Shown: positions 38,467 through 46,960, numbered from the stretch's first letter. The stretch: 64,000 nucleotides of DNA from Marinobacterium alkalitolerans (GCF_017776525.1 NZ_JACVEW010000004.1:62001-126000), one strand, 5' to 3'. Program-made: numbers and translations. Notes: a model not told the origin generated them from the letters alone.

Positions 38467-39063
38467 TTACGACAGCTCGGTGTTTCGCAACACTTCATAG
38501 GCGCGGCGAATTTCGATAAAGGCATCACCGTCGCCGCCTCGGTCAGGATGATGCTGCGCGGCCAGTTGACGGTATCGGGCCCGTACATCCGCTGCCGATG
38601 CACCCGATTCAAGGCCCAGTGTCTCATACGCACGTTTGCGGATAGTCGGATCTGAACACTGGTCCATGAACCCCTGCATCAGGCGACGCACGTCTTCGGC
38701 ACTGGTCGTTTCCAACTGCGACCAGTCCAGATAGTAGGCTTTTAATGGATCCTCCCGGCCCGGCAGCTCCTGCCCCTGGGCAGCACTCATTTCCGTCGCT
38801 TCGTAAAGGCGGACACTGAGCGGGGAGATCTCAAGCCGCATCCCCTCCTCGTACCAAAGCCGTGATTGAAGCGTGTACAGCCCGTGCATGATCATGAAGT
38901 GCTTTTGAAACAGCTGCAGCTGCTGATCCGTCGACAGGTTCGCGAACGCATCATGATCCGCTAGCCCCTTCATCAGGGAAAATTCGCTGATCCCCTCGGG
39001 GGCCGCACGCAGCAGGGCCAATAATTCAGGTATCAGAGGGTTGGGCGTGTGTGGCTCGGTCAT
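38467..39063 (-). CDS. DNAJ_related protein with C-terminal J domain
   Basis: 198 residues from ATG 39063 (GGAG seven bases upstream). The first 130 residues match the DNAJ_related N-terminal domain shared with the protein at 29562-29945 (EGISEFSLMKGLADHD, LFQKHFMIMHGLYTLQSRLW, KAYYLDWSQLETTSAEDV). The last 65 residues are a J domain with the Hsp70-activating HPD tripeptide in QHHPDRGGDGDAF. It should stimulate DnaK; the client is unknown. Divergent from dacB by 87 bases. Confidence 0.9.
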   Translation of the reverse strand: MTEPHTPNPLIPELLALLRAAPEGISEFSLMKGLADHDAFANLSTDQQLQLFQKHFMIMHGLYTLQSRLWYEEGMRLEISPLSVRLYEATEMSAAQGQELPGREDPLKAYYLDWSQLETTSAEDVRRLMQGFMDQCSDPTIRKRAYETLGLESGASAADVRARYRQLAAQHHPDRGGDGDAFIEIRRAYEVLRNTELS

Positions 39064-39150
39064 GAGATCTCCGCACGGGGTTGCACTTGCTGTCCTGCCC
39101 GGTCGGGCTCTGGCACAATGAGAGCTACGCCCACAGCAGGACACACGATC

Positions 39151-40560
39151 ATGTTGCTTCGAGTTATTATCCTCCTGATCCTGGCCCCCGTTGTCCACGC
39201 CAGCGAGTGGAAAAGCCTGATTGACCAGGCCCCTGAAGGCAGTCAGGTGGCACTGGTGGTGGAACCGCTCAGCGCCAGCGCCCCGCTTCAGATTCATTAC
39301 CGAGACGACCGTTTCCTGCCCCCCGCCAGCACCCTAAAGCTGTTTACGGCGACCGCCGCAGAGCTGGCTTTGGGACGGGACTACCGGTTTGCCACCCGCC
39401 TCTGGCAACGCGGTCAACAGAAAGGCGGCCAGTGGAACGGGGACTGGCTGCTGCAGTTCAGCGGTGCCCCGGATCTGACACGACAGCAACTGGCCGACCT
39501 GCTGGACGTGCTGCGCCAACGCAACATTCGTGAAATCAAGGGCGACCTGCTGCTGGACACCCGTCATTTCAGCGGCTTCGATCGTGCCATCGGCTGGCCC
39601 TGGAACAACCTCGGTGTCTGCTACAGTGCTCCCGCTGCCGCCCTGACGCTTGAGGGCAACTGTGTTGCGGCCAGCCTGACCAACCGGGGCCCGCAACGCC
39701 CGGCCCGCTTTTACGTTCCCCCGCACCAGCCCGTTGAAGTGACGGCCGATGTGGAGGTCGTGACGCCCAGGCAGATGGATGATCGCCTGTGCACGCTGGA
39801 ATCCCGCGTGGGCCCCGGCAATCGCTATCAACTCAGTGGCTGCATGAGCAATCAGCGCGAGGTATTACCGCTCAACTTTGCCATCAATGACCCTGTCGCC
39901 TACGGCAAGGCTCTGGTGCAGCAGGAGCTCAAGCGCCTTGGCATTGTTCTGCGCGGCGAAGTGAAAACGGGTACACGCGAAGGCGACTGGCAACAGGTAG
40001 CGGAAGTCTACTCTGCTCCGCTGGAACAGCTGCTGACCACCATGCTGCAGGACTCCGATAACCTGATTGCCGACCTGGTGTTCAAGAATCTCGGTTCTCT
40101 GACAGGACAACCGGGCAGCTTCGCCCGTGGGGAGCGCCAGCTCAAGGAAGTGATCAATCAACATACCGGTATTGATATGACACTGGCTCGGCTGGAAGAC
40201 GGTTCAGGCCTGTCCCGGGATAACCTGGTACAGGCCCGACAGCTCGCTGGCCTGCTGCAGTGGCTTGCCCGGCACCCCGAAATGGTCACCCATGAGGTCT
40301 TACCGGTGAGTGGTCAAAACGGTACATTGAAGTATCGCCGCAGCACTCGGCAACCGCCGCTGAAAGGCGCCATTCAGGCCAAAAGCGGCACCGTCAACGG
40401 TACACGCAATCTGGCAGGCTATATGGATACCGCATCAGGCGAGCGTTATGTGTTCGTGCTGATGATCAGCGGCCTCAGCCTGCCGGAGAAGATGCCCCGC
40501 CCGACACCGCTGACCCGTTTTGAACGTGCGCTGCTGGAGTGGATTCACGCCAACGGCTAG
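39151..40560 (+). CDS. dacB: D-alanyl-D-alanine carboxypeptidase/endopeptidase PBP4
   Basis: 469 residues with signal peptide MLLRVIILLILAPVVHAS. The active serine is S60 in SxxK (ASTLKL), followed by SDN in LQDSDNLIADLVF and KSGT near the C-terminus (IQAKSGTVNGTRNLAG). This S13-family penicillin-binding protein trims peptidoglycan peptides in the periplasm. The length between SxxK and SxN includes the inserted domains typical of PBP4. Its stop overlaps that of yigZ by four bases on the other strand. Confidence 0.95.
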   Translation: MLLRVIILLILAPVVHASEWKSLIDQAPEGSQVALVVEPLSASAPLQIHYRDDRFLPPASTLKLFTATAAELALGRDYRFATRLWQRGQQKGGQWNGDWLLQFSGAPDLTRQQLADLLDVLRQRNIREIKGDLLLDTRHFSGFDRAIGWPWNNLGVCYSAPAAALTLEGNCVAASLTNRGPQRPARFYVPPHQPVEVTADVEVVTPRQMDDRLCTLESRVGPGNRYQLSGCMSNQREVLPLNFAINDPVAYGKALVQQELKRLGIVLRGEVKTGTREGDWQQVAEVYSAPLEQLLTTMLQDSDNLIADLVFKNLGSLTGQPGSFARGERQLKEVINQHTGIDMTLARLEDGSGLSRDNLVQARQLAGLLQWLARHPEMVTHEVLPVSGQNGTLKYRRSTRQPPLKGAIQAKSGTVNGTRNLAGYMDTASGERYVFVLMISGLSLPEKMPRPTPLTRFERALLEWIHANG

Positions 40561-41189
40561 TCCGCCTCGGCCTCCAGCCGTTTCAGAACCGCCTGCCCAT
40601 GCAGGCTTTCGGCCGCTTCAGCTTCAAAGGCGGTGCTCTGGCTCACCGGCAGTGCGCATTCCAGCATCACACGCTCGGTAAACTCCTGATTCAACAGGCT
40701 GACATCGAAGCGGTTCAACAGCGCTTCCACCGTTGCGGTAAGGCTGTAATCATAACTGAGCCGGTAACAGGCCTTTGGGTCGCAGCGCTCAAGGTCTGTT
40801 TCGGCCAGAACGGCTCGCACGGCCTGTGAGTAGGCGCGAACCAGACCGCCGGTTCCCAGCTTGGTGCCGCCAAAAAAACGGGTCACCACGACACACGCCT
40901 GCCCAACATCCGCACCGGTCAGGACCGCCAGCATGGGGCGCCCGGCCGTACCGGCAGGTTCCCCGTCATCACTGCTGCCCACACCCGTGGATGCATCCGG
41001 CCTGCCGGTTACAAAGGCCCAGCAATGATGGTTGGCCCCCGGAAAGCGGGCACGCTGGCGCTCGATGAAGGCTTTGGCGGCGGCCTCATCTGTCACTGGA
41101 CAAAGACTGGCAATAAAGCGGCTTTTTTTGATTTCCAGTTCGGCCTCTTGCTCGGCCACCGGAATGAAGTAGGGCTGGGGAGATGACAC
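40557..41189 (-). CDS. yigZ: YigZ/IMPACT-family protein
   Basis: 210 residues. N-terminal UPF0029 domain (EIKKSRFIASLCPVTDEAAA, ANHHCWAFV, SSDDGEPAGTAGRPML) and C-terminal DUF1949 ferredoxin-like domain. VVVTRFFGGTKLGTGGLVRAY is the signature. The family binds nucleic acids or ribosomes in some species; the function here is not known. GTG start, CAGGAG five bases upstream. Confidence 0.93.
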   Translation of the reverse strand: MSSPQPYFIPVAEQEAELEIKKSRFIASLCPVTDEAAAKAFIERQRARFPGANHHCWAFVTGRPDASTGVGSSDDGEPAGTAGRPMLAVLTGADVGQACVVVTRFFGGTKLGTGGLVRAYSQAVRAVLAETDLERCDPKACYRLSYDYSLTATVEALLNRFDVSLLNQEFTERVMLECALPVSQSTAFEAEAAESLHGQAVLKRLEAEAD

Positions 41190-41255
41190 ATCGGCTCCTG
41201 CTGCAACTGTTCACCGGAAATGGTAACAGAGACTGACAGTGCCGGCAGAAACAGA

Positions 41256-41277
41256 AATCCCCGCCGCAGCGGGGATT
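41256..41277 (-). terminator. intrinsic terminator of the 46-residue membrane protein gene
   Basis: AATCCCCG (41256-41263) pairs with CGGGGATT (41270-41277), loop six. On the minus strand the hairpin is followed by TCTGTTTCT. It lies 25 bases after the small gene's stop. Confidence 0.6.
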
Positions 41278-41301
41278 ATTCACAAGCGTCTGAGGTCAGG
41301 C

Positions 41302-41442
41302 TTACTTGCCGTGCTTGTGTGCGTCTTCACTCATCAGCTTGCGGACCTTGAGGAAACCCCAGATCATCGCAGCGGACATGCCCGCGACGCCCAGCAGGCT
41401 GGGCCACAGAGTACCAAAGCTGTATGCATCGATCCCGAACAT
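41302..41442 (-). CDS. small 46-residue membrane protein
   Basis: Shorter than usual gene-finder cut-offs. It starts MFGIDAYSFGTLWPSLLGVA, has one hydrophobic helix (about residues 12-31, WPSLLGVAGMSAAMIWGFL) and ends in a basic/His tail (KVRKLMSEDAHKHGK). AAGGTGA lies five bases before the ATG and a hairpin terminator follows, which support it as a real monocistronic gene. No function can be assigned; single-helix proteins of this size often modulate a larger complex. Confidence 0.65.
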   Translation of the reverse strand: MFGIDAYSFGTLWPSLLGVAGMSAAMIWGFLKVRKLMSEDAHKHGK

Positions 41443-41513
41443 CGCAATCACCTTTATCGTTGCTGTCTAATGTTAGGTTCAGAATACTCCCTTAAGGCCC
41501 GGGGATTATTGAC

Positions 41514-41595
41514 ATGGCTCAACTCAGTTTGCTCATTTTATGAACACTTCCGACAGGGCCCTGAATCACTTGCAAATACACCGCTGTTGAGCCAT
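41514..41595. repeat. ten-base inverted repeat in a leader region
   Basis: ATGGCTCAAC (41514-41523) is perfectly complementary to GTTGAGCCAT (41586-41595), 62 bases apart, just upstream of the small gene at 41632. It may fold in the mRNA leader or be two binding half-sites; neither is proven. Confidence 0.4.
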
Positions 41596-41631
41596 ATCTG
41601 AAGTAGACCCATGCCTGAAAGGAGCACTCGT

Positions 41632-41826
41632 ATGTACCAACGCAAGCAGTGGACACCGGCCCAGCTCAGCAAGATGAATGAAGAAAGTTTCCTGGTTGAG
41701 ATGCTGGACATGTTCCAGTACTCCCCGTCCAACTCTGACGAAAGCAGCACCGACGCCATGCGCGCCAAACTGGATGCCATCGAAGCGGCCCTCAAGGCTC
41801 GCCTGGAAAGCACCCGCACCGAATAA
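41632..41826 (+). CDS. small acidic 64-residue protein
   Basis: Starts MYQRKQWTPAQLSKMNEESF with GGAG eight bases upstream. The remaining residues are helical and acidic (MLDMFQYSPSNSDESSTDAM, AKLDAIEAALKARLEST). Not recognised. The nearby palindromic leader and the strong RBS support it as a gene. It may be a regulatory adaptor. Confidence 0.62.
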   Translation: MYQRKQWTPAQLSKMNEESFLVEMLDMFQYSPSNSDESSTDAMRAKLDAIEAALKARLESTRTE

Positions 41827-42283
41827 ACGCTTCCCCGCAGGCGGCTCTGGCTGCCTGCGCCTGCCTCCCCGCTCCACCCCTCTCGCAGTCCCTTGATACC
41901 CGCACTGACGGAGTTCACACCTGCTGCCTGATCACCTTCTCTCGGCCGGGTCCCTTTCGGCTCAGGATTATTCAATAATTTTTATTGATATCTCTTAATT
42001 CGTTTTTGACATACCAAAAAACACTCTCAAGGCATTAGAAATAATATATTAATAGCCAATCATTCTATTACCCACTGAATTTTAAACCCTTTAAAAACAA
42101 CATGTTATATCGGCTAGAAACCATTCCCTCTCGGCCTGACCAAACCTGAAACCATGACCTAAAAAATCCTTTATTTTCAACCAGTTATAACATAATTAAA
42201 ATCACAATTGATTTGAAAATGATCGATATTGCTTATATACTATTCATTAAGTAGTTAAGACTAATCATAAAAGAATTAAGACA
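41827..42283. other. non-coding stretch, AT-rich in its right part
   Basis: From about 41960 to 42283 the A+T share is far above that of neighbouring genes. No ORF of note. It holds the promoter at 42213-42241 and probably a nucleoid-protein-sensitive regulatory region. The left part (41835-41860) has a GC hairpin (GCAGGC with GCCTGC) that could end the small gene's transcript. Confidence 0.55.
42213..42241 (+). promoter_or_regulatory. sigma70 promoter for the 86-residue gene
   Basis: TTGAAA (42213-42218), a 17-base spacer and TATACT (42236-42241). Transcription would start near 42248, about 35 bases before the ATG at 42284. Confidence 0.65.
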
Positions 42284-42544
42284 ATGCAAGAGAAGGAAAT
42301 AAAACTACTGTTCAAGGCGGGTGTATTCGATTCCTGTCAGGCGATCCCGATTTCAATGTCACGCGGCTGGACACTGAAATTCATTACCCGGGATCAGGAA
42401 GTGGTGACGCTGAACCTGCAGCGTTCCAAGCGCGAACGCGAGTTCAAAAGCCTCGACGGCGCATCGGCCGTGGCCAGAAGGATTGGCTTTGACTGGTTGA
42501 ACGTGCAGATCGGCGACCTGCAGTGGCGAGAGAAGGTGAACTGA
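42284..42544 (+). CDS. small 86-residue protein, uncharacterised
   Basis: MQEKEIKLLFKAGVFDSCQA, then RGWTLKFITRDQEVVTLNLQ, FKSLDGASAVARRIGFDWLN. The layout (short helix, two strands, helix) resembles small proteins often labelled as plasmid-type replication or regulatory factors, but I cannot name it. The ribosome-binding site is weak. Coding GC is normal while its 5' region is strongly AT-rich. Confidence 0.6.
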   Translation: MQEKEIKLLFKAGVFDSCQAIPISMSRGWTLKFITRDQEVVTLNLQRSKREREFKSLDGASAVARRIGFDWLNVQIGDLQWREKVN

Positions 42545-42579
42545 GCCGGCGAACACCGGCCCAGTGGTAAAGGCAGGGC

Positions 42580-43038
42580 TCAGCCCAGCTCGGACAGCTC
42601 CTGAGCGGTTGCCGCACGGACGGACAGCACCTCTATATCGAACAGGAGGTCCTGACCGGCAAAGGGATGGTTGGTATCAACGGTGACCTGGCGTGTATCC
42701 AGTGCCACCACCTTGCCCAGGCGCATCTCGCCCTGTTCGTCTTCAATCTGACAGAACAGGCCGATCTTGAGCCCCGGCATGCCGGCGAAGGCTTCACGTT
42801 CCAGTTCAAGCACCTTGCTTTTGTCCCGTTCGCCATAGCCTTCAGACGCAGGGACTCGCTGCCGAAAGCGCTCGCCCGGCTCACGCCCTTCAAGGGCGGC
42901 TTCAAGGCCGGGAACGATCTGACGGTGTCCGTGAATGTAGGTCAGCGGTTCGCCATCGCGGGAACCATCCAGTACCTCGCCAGCCTCACTTTCAAGCGCA
43001 TAATGAAAACTCACATGCGCATCCTGGGTTATCTTCAC
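42580..43038 (-). CDS. FKBP-type peptidyl-prolyl isomerase, SlyD-like
   Basis: 152 residues from GTG 43038 (GGAG five bases upstream); an in-frame GTG six bases earlier is less well placed. HVSFHYALESEAGEVLDGSR, YIHGHRQIVPGLEAALEGRE and VDTNHPFAGQDLLFDIEVLSV are SlyD/FkpB-type FKBP and insert-in-flap motifs. The His-rich metal-binding tail of E. coli SlyD is missing. It accelerates prolyl isomerisation and may act as a chaperone in the cytoplasm. Ten bases downstream of pdxH, likely co-transcribed. Confidence 0.88.
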   Translation of the reverse strand: MKITQDAHVSFHYALESEAGEVLDGSRDGEPLTYIHGHRQIVPGLEAALEGREPGERFRQRVPASEGYGERDKSKVLELEREAFAGMPGLKIGLFCQIEDEQGEMRLGKVVALDTRQVTVDTNHPFAGQDLLFDIEVLSVRAATAQELSELG

Positions 43039-43047
43039 GCTCACTCC

Positions 43048-43695
43048 TCAGGGCTGTAACCGTTCAATCTGCCACTGGCCTTCCACCTGCGTATAGCGGA
43101 AACGGTCGTGCAGACGATTTTCACGCCCTTGCCAGAACTCGAAATGTTCCGGTATCAGGCAGTAGCCTCCCCAGGTCTCCGGACAGGGAATCACCTGATC
43201 GGCGTACTGACTGTCCAGCGCTTCAACTCTCTCCTCAAGCGTTGAGCGGTGGTCAATAACCTCGGTCTGGCTGGAGATGGCGGCGCTGAGCTGGCTGCCA
43301 CGCGGACGCTGATGGAAATAGGTTTCCCCGTCGGCGTAGGGCAGCTGTTCAACTCGACCACGGATACGCACCTGACGCTCAAGGCCGCGCCAGTAGAACA
43401 GCAACTCCGCTTTCGGATTTTCCGCGAGGTGTTGCCCCTTCTCACTGCGAAAATCCGTGAACCAGCAGAACCCACGGGAGTCATAACGCTTGAGCAGCAC
43501 GATGCGGGCAGAGGGCCAGCCTTCTGCATCCGCCGTGGCCAGGGTCATCGATGTGGCATCATCCGGGTGTGCTTCCAGCGCTGACTGCATCCACTGCTCG
43601 AATTGCTGCAGCGGGTCCGCCTGCATGTCTGCACGGTGCAGGCCTGCCGCGACATATTCACGACGCAGCGCACTGATCTCCGAGGTTTCACTCAT
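43048..43695 (-). CDS. pdxH: pyridoxamine 5'-phosphate oxidase
   Basis: 215 residues, the usual size. The FMN and substrate segments are SARIVLLKRYDSRGFCWFTDF, FYWRGLERQVRIRGRVEQLP, YFHQRPRGSQLSA, CPETWGGYCLIPEHFEFWQG and RLHDRFRY with WQIERLQP at the end. It makes pyridoxal 5'-phosphate. GGAG precedes ATG 43695. Confidence 0.97.
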   Translation of the reverse strand: MSETSEISALRREYVAAGLHRADMQADPLQQFEQWMQSALEAHPDDATSMTLATADAEGWPSARIVLLKRYDSRGFCWFTDFRSEKGQHLAENPKAELLFYWRGLERQVRIRGRVEQLPYADGETYFHQRPRGSQLSAAISSQTEVIDHRSTLEERVEALDSQYADQVIPCPETWGGYCLIPEHFEFWQGRENRLHDRFRYTQVEGQWQIERLQP

Positions 43696-43811
43696 CGTTA
43701 TCTCCGTTGGAATTGATACAGGCCGATACTATAAACCATCGTCAGGGGGTTATACTGCCCGGGATCATGCATGGAGCATAATAGTGCCGTTCGGCTTTGG
43801 AGAGTGACCCT

Positions 43812-44501
43812 ATGCGTTTGACGCGCCCTTCATTACTGGCAGTGCTGGTGGCCATTGGCCTGCTGCTGGGAGGCTGTGCCACCAACGGCAAGCCGCGCCC
43901 GTTTCAGCTGAAAAACCTTGCCAAGTCCGAAATCGACATGGTCACGGACCTGCATATCCAGGCCGTCAACAAGCTGGCTCGAGAGCTGACGATCAAGCTC
44001 TACAAGCGCAACCCGCGCGAGCTGGCCAAAAACGAGGGCATGACCATCGAGCGCCGGCTTGAGTTGCTGCTGGGCTCACCGCGCCCGATCAAACACCCGG
44101 AGCTCAACAACCTCTACGCCGAGAAAGCCATTCCACTCGCCTTTGATCCGAGCTTCAACGGTGACCGGGTGTTCGCGCTGATGGTGGGGATCACCGGCAT
44201 GCTGCATGCGTCCTACAACTACCGTGACGAATTCTACATGCTGAACGAGATTGACCAGCAGAAGCTGTACAACTCGGCCCGCAATCTGGAAGCGGTCGCC
44301 TGGCGTCTCAACACCTACCGCCAGCCCAACGGCGAGCCTTTCCTGTTTGCCAACAGTGAGCAGAACATGAGCTTTGAGCGCCTGCTGGGCAAGCTGATCG
44401 CGCATCAGGACATGATGGCGCGCATCGTATCCGACTCGACCAACCGCGCTATCAACACGGTGGTACACGGCATCGCGTCGACCACCCTCCTGCCGATCTA
44501 G
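43812..44501 (+). CDS. conserved lipoprotein of unknown function
   Basis: 229 residues from ATG 43812. MRLTRPSLLAVLVAIGLLLG followed by GC is a lipoprotein signal (lipobox LGGC). The mature part is mostly helical: SEIDMVTDLHIQAVNKLARE, FALMVGITGMLHASYNYRDE, EQNMSFERLLGKLIAHQD. No known domain is recognised. GGAGAG lies upstream. Convergent with the kinase gene nine bases away. Confidence 0.75.
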   Translation: MRLTRPSLLAVLVAIGLLLGGCATNGKPRPFQLKNLAKSEIDMVTDLHIQAVNKLARELTIKLYKRNPRELAKNEGMTIERRLELLLGSPRPIKHPELNNLYAEKAIPLAFDPSFNGDRVFALMVGITGMLHASYNYRDEFYMLNEIDQQKLYNSARNLEAVAWRLNTYRQPNGEPFLFANSEQNMSFERLLGKLIAHQDMMARIVSDSTNRAINTVVHGIASTTLLPI

Positions 44502-44510
44502 CCCGGCGGT

Positions 44511-45512
44511 TCAGCAATCGCGCAGCGGCTTGAGCACGCGGATGTCGCTGATCTTGTGATTTTCGTTCAGGAACAGGGTAACGTCGGCCTGCTCCGGCAT
44601 CTGTTCCAGCATGGTACGGGTCAGGCGCTCGTAGTGCTGAATGAAGCGCTGAATCTCGTCCTCATTCATGATCCGCAAATGGTCCGTGGGCTGCTGGGTG
44701 TCATAGATATAGCGCACCCGCTCGGCCAGCTTCTTCTCCTGCAGCGAGCGCCACTCGTACACGGCATCCATGCTCGGCACACAGAGCATCAGTAATACAT
44801 CCAGCCGTTGGAACAGCTCCCGGTAAGGGCCTTTAAGCTGTTCATTGACGTAGCGGCGCCAGATTCCGTCCGGGTCCTCTTCCCGTTCGAGCGCGTTGAC
44901 CGGGTCATCCAGCAGCGCATCCGGCTGTGGCTGTGCACCGACACACCAGCCCTCGAAAACAATCAGGTCAGCCCCGCCGACCCACTCCTGCCAGACCGAG
45001 TCCGGGCAGCGATCATCAATGGACTTGTCGAACACCGGAATCTTGGTGACCTGTTCGGGGTCATCCCGGCACAGGCTGTCGATAATGTCGATCCCGAGCT
45101 GCACATCGTGCGTACCGGGGACACCGCGGGTAACAAAGAGGGGGTGAATGCTCTCCGCCATGGCTTCGCGGTCGGCACGCGTCTTGTAGAGGTCATCGAT
45201 CGAGAAACCTACTACACGCAGCCCAAAGCCCTCGCCCAGTATCACTTCCAGCAGGTTGAACAGGGTGGACTTGCCGGCGCCCTGAGCACCGTTGATGCCC
45301 AGTACCAGAGGCCCCTCCTGCTGGCGCTTGCGGGCCAGAATCCAGGCCGCCAGCGGCACGTAGATCTCCTCGAACATCTCCTTCAGGCCGATATCCACCT
45401 TGAGGGATTCCAGCGTCGCCGCGAAGGCCTGCTCCACCGCATTGACGGCATGACGGCGCTCGTCCGAGGTCAGACAGAGTTGATTGCGAGGCCAGCGTGT
45501 CAGTAGGCTCAT
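44511..45512 (-). CDS. P-loop kinase, D-glycerate 3-kinase type
   Basis: 333 residues. Walker A GINGAQGAGKSTLFN, then FSIDDLYKTRADREAM, HPLFVTRGVPGTHDV, IPVFDKSIDDR, and DLIVFEGWCVGAQPQP match the plant/bacterial GLYK-type glycerate kinase group of phosphoribulokinase-like P-loop enzymes. It would make 3-phosphoglycerate from glycerate, linking photorespiratory or serine-type carbon to glycolysis. AGGAG precedes ATG 45512. Confidence 0.85.
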   Translation of the reverse strand: MSLLTRWPRNQLCLTSDERRHAVNAVEQAFAATLESLKVDIGLKEMFEEIYVPLAAWILARKRQQEGPLVLGINGAQGAGKSTLFNLLEVILGEGFGLRVVGFSIDDLYKTRADREAMAESIHPLFVTRGVPGTHDVQLGIDIIDSLCRDDPEQVTKIPVFDKSIDDRCPDSVWQEWVGGADLIVFEGWCVGAQPQPDALLDDPVNALEREEDPDGIWRRYVNEQLKGPYRELFQRLDVLLMLCVPSMDAVYEWRSLQEKKLAERVRYIYDTQQPTDHLRIMNEDEIQRFIQHYERLTRTMLEQMPEQADVTLFLNENHKISDIRVLKPLRDC

Positions 45513-45535
45513 GCGTGCTCCTTCAGGCTTGGGCT

Positions 45536-45544
45536 GTGGATAAG
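45536..45544 (-). promoter_or_regulatory. perfect DnaA box 1
   Basis: TGTGGATAA on the + strand is TTATCCACA on the minus strand, an exact DnaA 9-mer. It is part of a 14-base direct repeat GGGCTGTGGATAAG (45532-45545) that recurs 68 bases downstream. Confidence 0.6.
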
Positions 45545-45603
45545 GGCATTCAGTTTACACCAGTCCGGATCGGTCCGGATATGCGGACAGGTTCGTCCGG
45601 GGC

Positions 45604-45612
45604 TGTGGATAA
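45604..45612 (-). promoter_or_regulatory. perfect DnaA box 2
   Basis: Second copy of the same 9-mer inside the same 14-base repeat (45600-45613). It ends 19 bases before a TATAAT at 45632-45637, so bound DnaA would cover the -35 region of a promoter for the RND genes to the right. Confidence 0.6.
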
Positions 45613-45700
45613 GCGGATCCGATTTCCCTAATATAATTGCCTGCTTCTGCCTCCGTGGGAGGTACCGGCCTGTTGCTTCGCAGCCACACAAGGATGCCCC

Positions 45701-46960
45701 ATGCGTAAATCTGCCGCGAACCGCCGCTCACTTCTGCACCGTCTTTTGCCTATGTTGATTCTGGCCGTTGCGGCCGCCATCACCAGCGGGCTCATTCTGA
45801 CACGAGAACAGCCGCAGGCGAGTGCCGCCCCCATCAAGCGCTGGAACGTCAACGCCACAACCCTGAAGCCCATTACCGCAAGCCCCGAGCTGAGCATTTA
45901 CGGCCAGTTCGAGCCGCCCCAGACCACGCGGCTCAGCAGTGCGATCAACGCCGATGTACTGGCGATACCGGCACAGGAAGGCCAGACACTGGAGGCTGGC
46001 GCCCTGCTGCTGAGGCTGGACGAACGTGACCTCCAGCTCCAGTTGCGCCAGCGTCAGGCCGACCTGGCCGCCGTGGATGCGCGGATTCAGGCCGAATACA
46101 CCCGCCACCGGCATGACCTCAAGGCACTCAAGCTGGAACAGGACGTGCAAACCCTGAACAGGGACCGGGTTCAGCGTGCCGAATCCCTGCACCAGAAAAA
46201 CCTGCTCAGTCAGGAGCAGCTCGACAGCACGCGCCAGACGGCACGGCAGCAGGCACTGGCCATTGAAAACCGACGCCAGTCCATTGATGACCATCCCAAC
46301 CGTCTGGCACAACTGAAGGCCGAGCGAGAACGCCTGCAAAGTCTGGTCGAAGCCTCAGAACTGGACCTGGCTCGCGCCCGGATCCGAGCCCCCTTCAACG
46401 CCCGGGTGCTGGAGATCAACACGTCGGTGGGAAACCGTGTTCGCCCCGGTGATCCCCTCATCACGCTGTATGATCTGGACCGCATACAACTGCGGGCACA
46501 ACTGCCGGACCACTGGCGCGACCGTTTGACCGAAGCCCAACACAAGGCTCAGCTGGTGGCCGTGGCCCGGCTGAACGGTCAGCGCTATCAGCTCAAGCTG
46601 GAGCGGCTGGCAGCCCGTATCAATACCGGCCAGGCGGGGCTGGATGCGCTGTTCAGCGTTCCGCCAGCACTCAAGACACCCCTGCCGGGGCAGACCCTTG
46701 AACTGCAACTGCAGCTGCCACCCCGCTCCGGACTCTTTGCCCTGCCCCCGGAAGCCCTGTACGGCAGTGATCGGGTCTACCGACTGGCCGAAGAGGATCG
46801 ACTGGAGAGCGTGACGGTCGAGGTGGCCGGCAAGCGCCAAAACGCAGACGGCCAGCAGCAGGTGTTGCTGGCCTCGCCCGAGCTGAAAGCCGGCGACCGT
46901 GTCATAACAACCCAGCTGCCGAATGCGATTGGCGGCCTGCCGGTCAGAGTGGTGGAGTAA
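45701..46960 (+). CDS. RND periplasmic adaptor, HlyD family
   Basis: 419 residues. N-terminal anchor LLHRLLPMLILAVAAAITSG. Lipoyl-type halves (LSSAINADVLAIPAQEGQTL and ARIRAPFNARVLEINTSVGN) flank a long coiled coil (LQLRQRQADLAAVDARIQAE through LKAERERLQ). AAGGA seven bases before ATG. Four bases from the permease start. Compared with the other adaptor in the window it is of a different subgroup. Confidence 0.92.
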   Translation: MRKSAANRRSLLHRLLPMLILAVAAAITSGLILTREQPQASAAPIKRWNVNATTLKPITASPELSIYGQFEPPQTTRLSSAINADVLAIPAQEGQTLEAGALLLRLDERDLQLQLRQRQADLAAVDARIQAEYTRHRHDLKALKLEQDVQTLNRDRVQRAESLHQKNLLSQEQLDSTRQTARQQALAIENRRQSIDDHPNRLAQLKAERERLQSLVEASELDLARARIRAPFNARVLEINTSVGNRVRPGDPLITLYDLDRIQLRAQLPDHWRDRLTEAQHKAQLVAVARLNGQRYQLKLERLAARINTGQAGLDALFSVPPALKTPLPGQTLELQLQLPPRSGLFALPPEALYGSDRVYRLAEEDRLESVTVEVAGKRQNADGQQQVLLASPELKAGDRVITTQLPNAIGGLPVRVVE

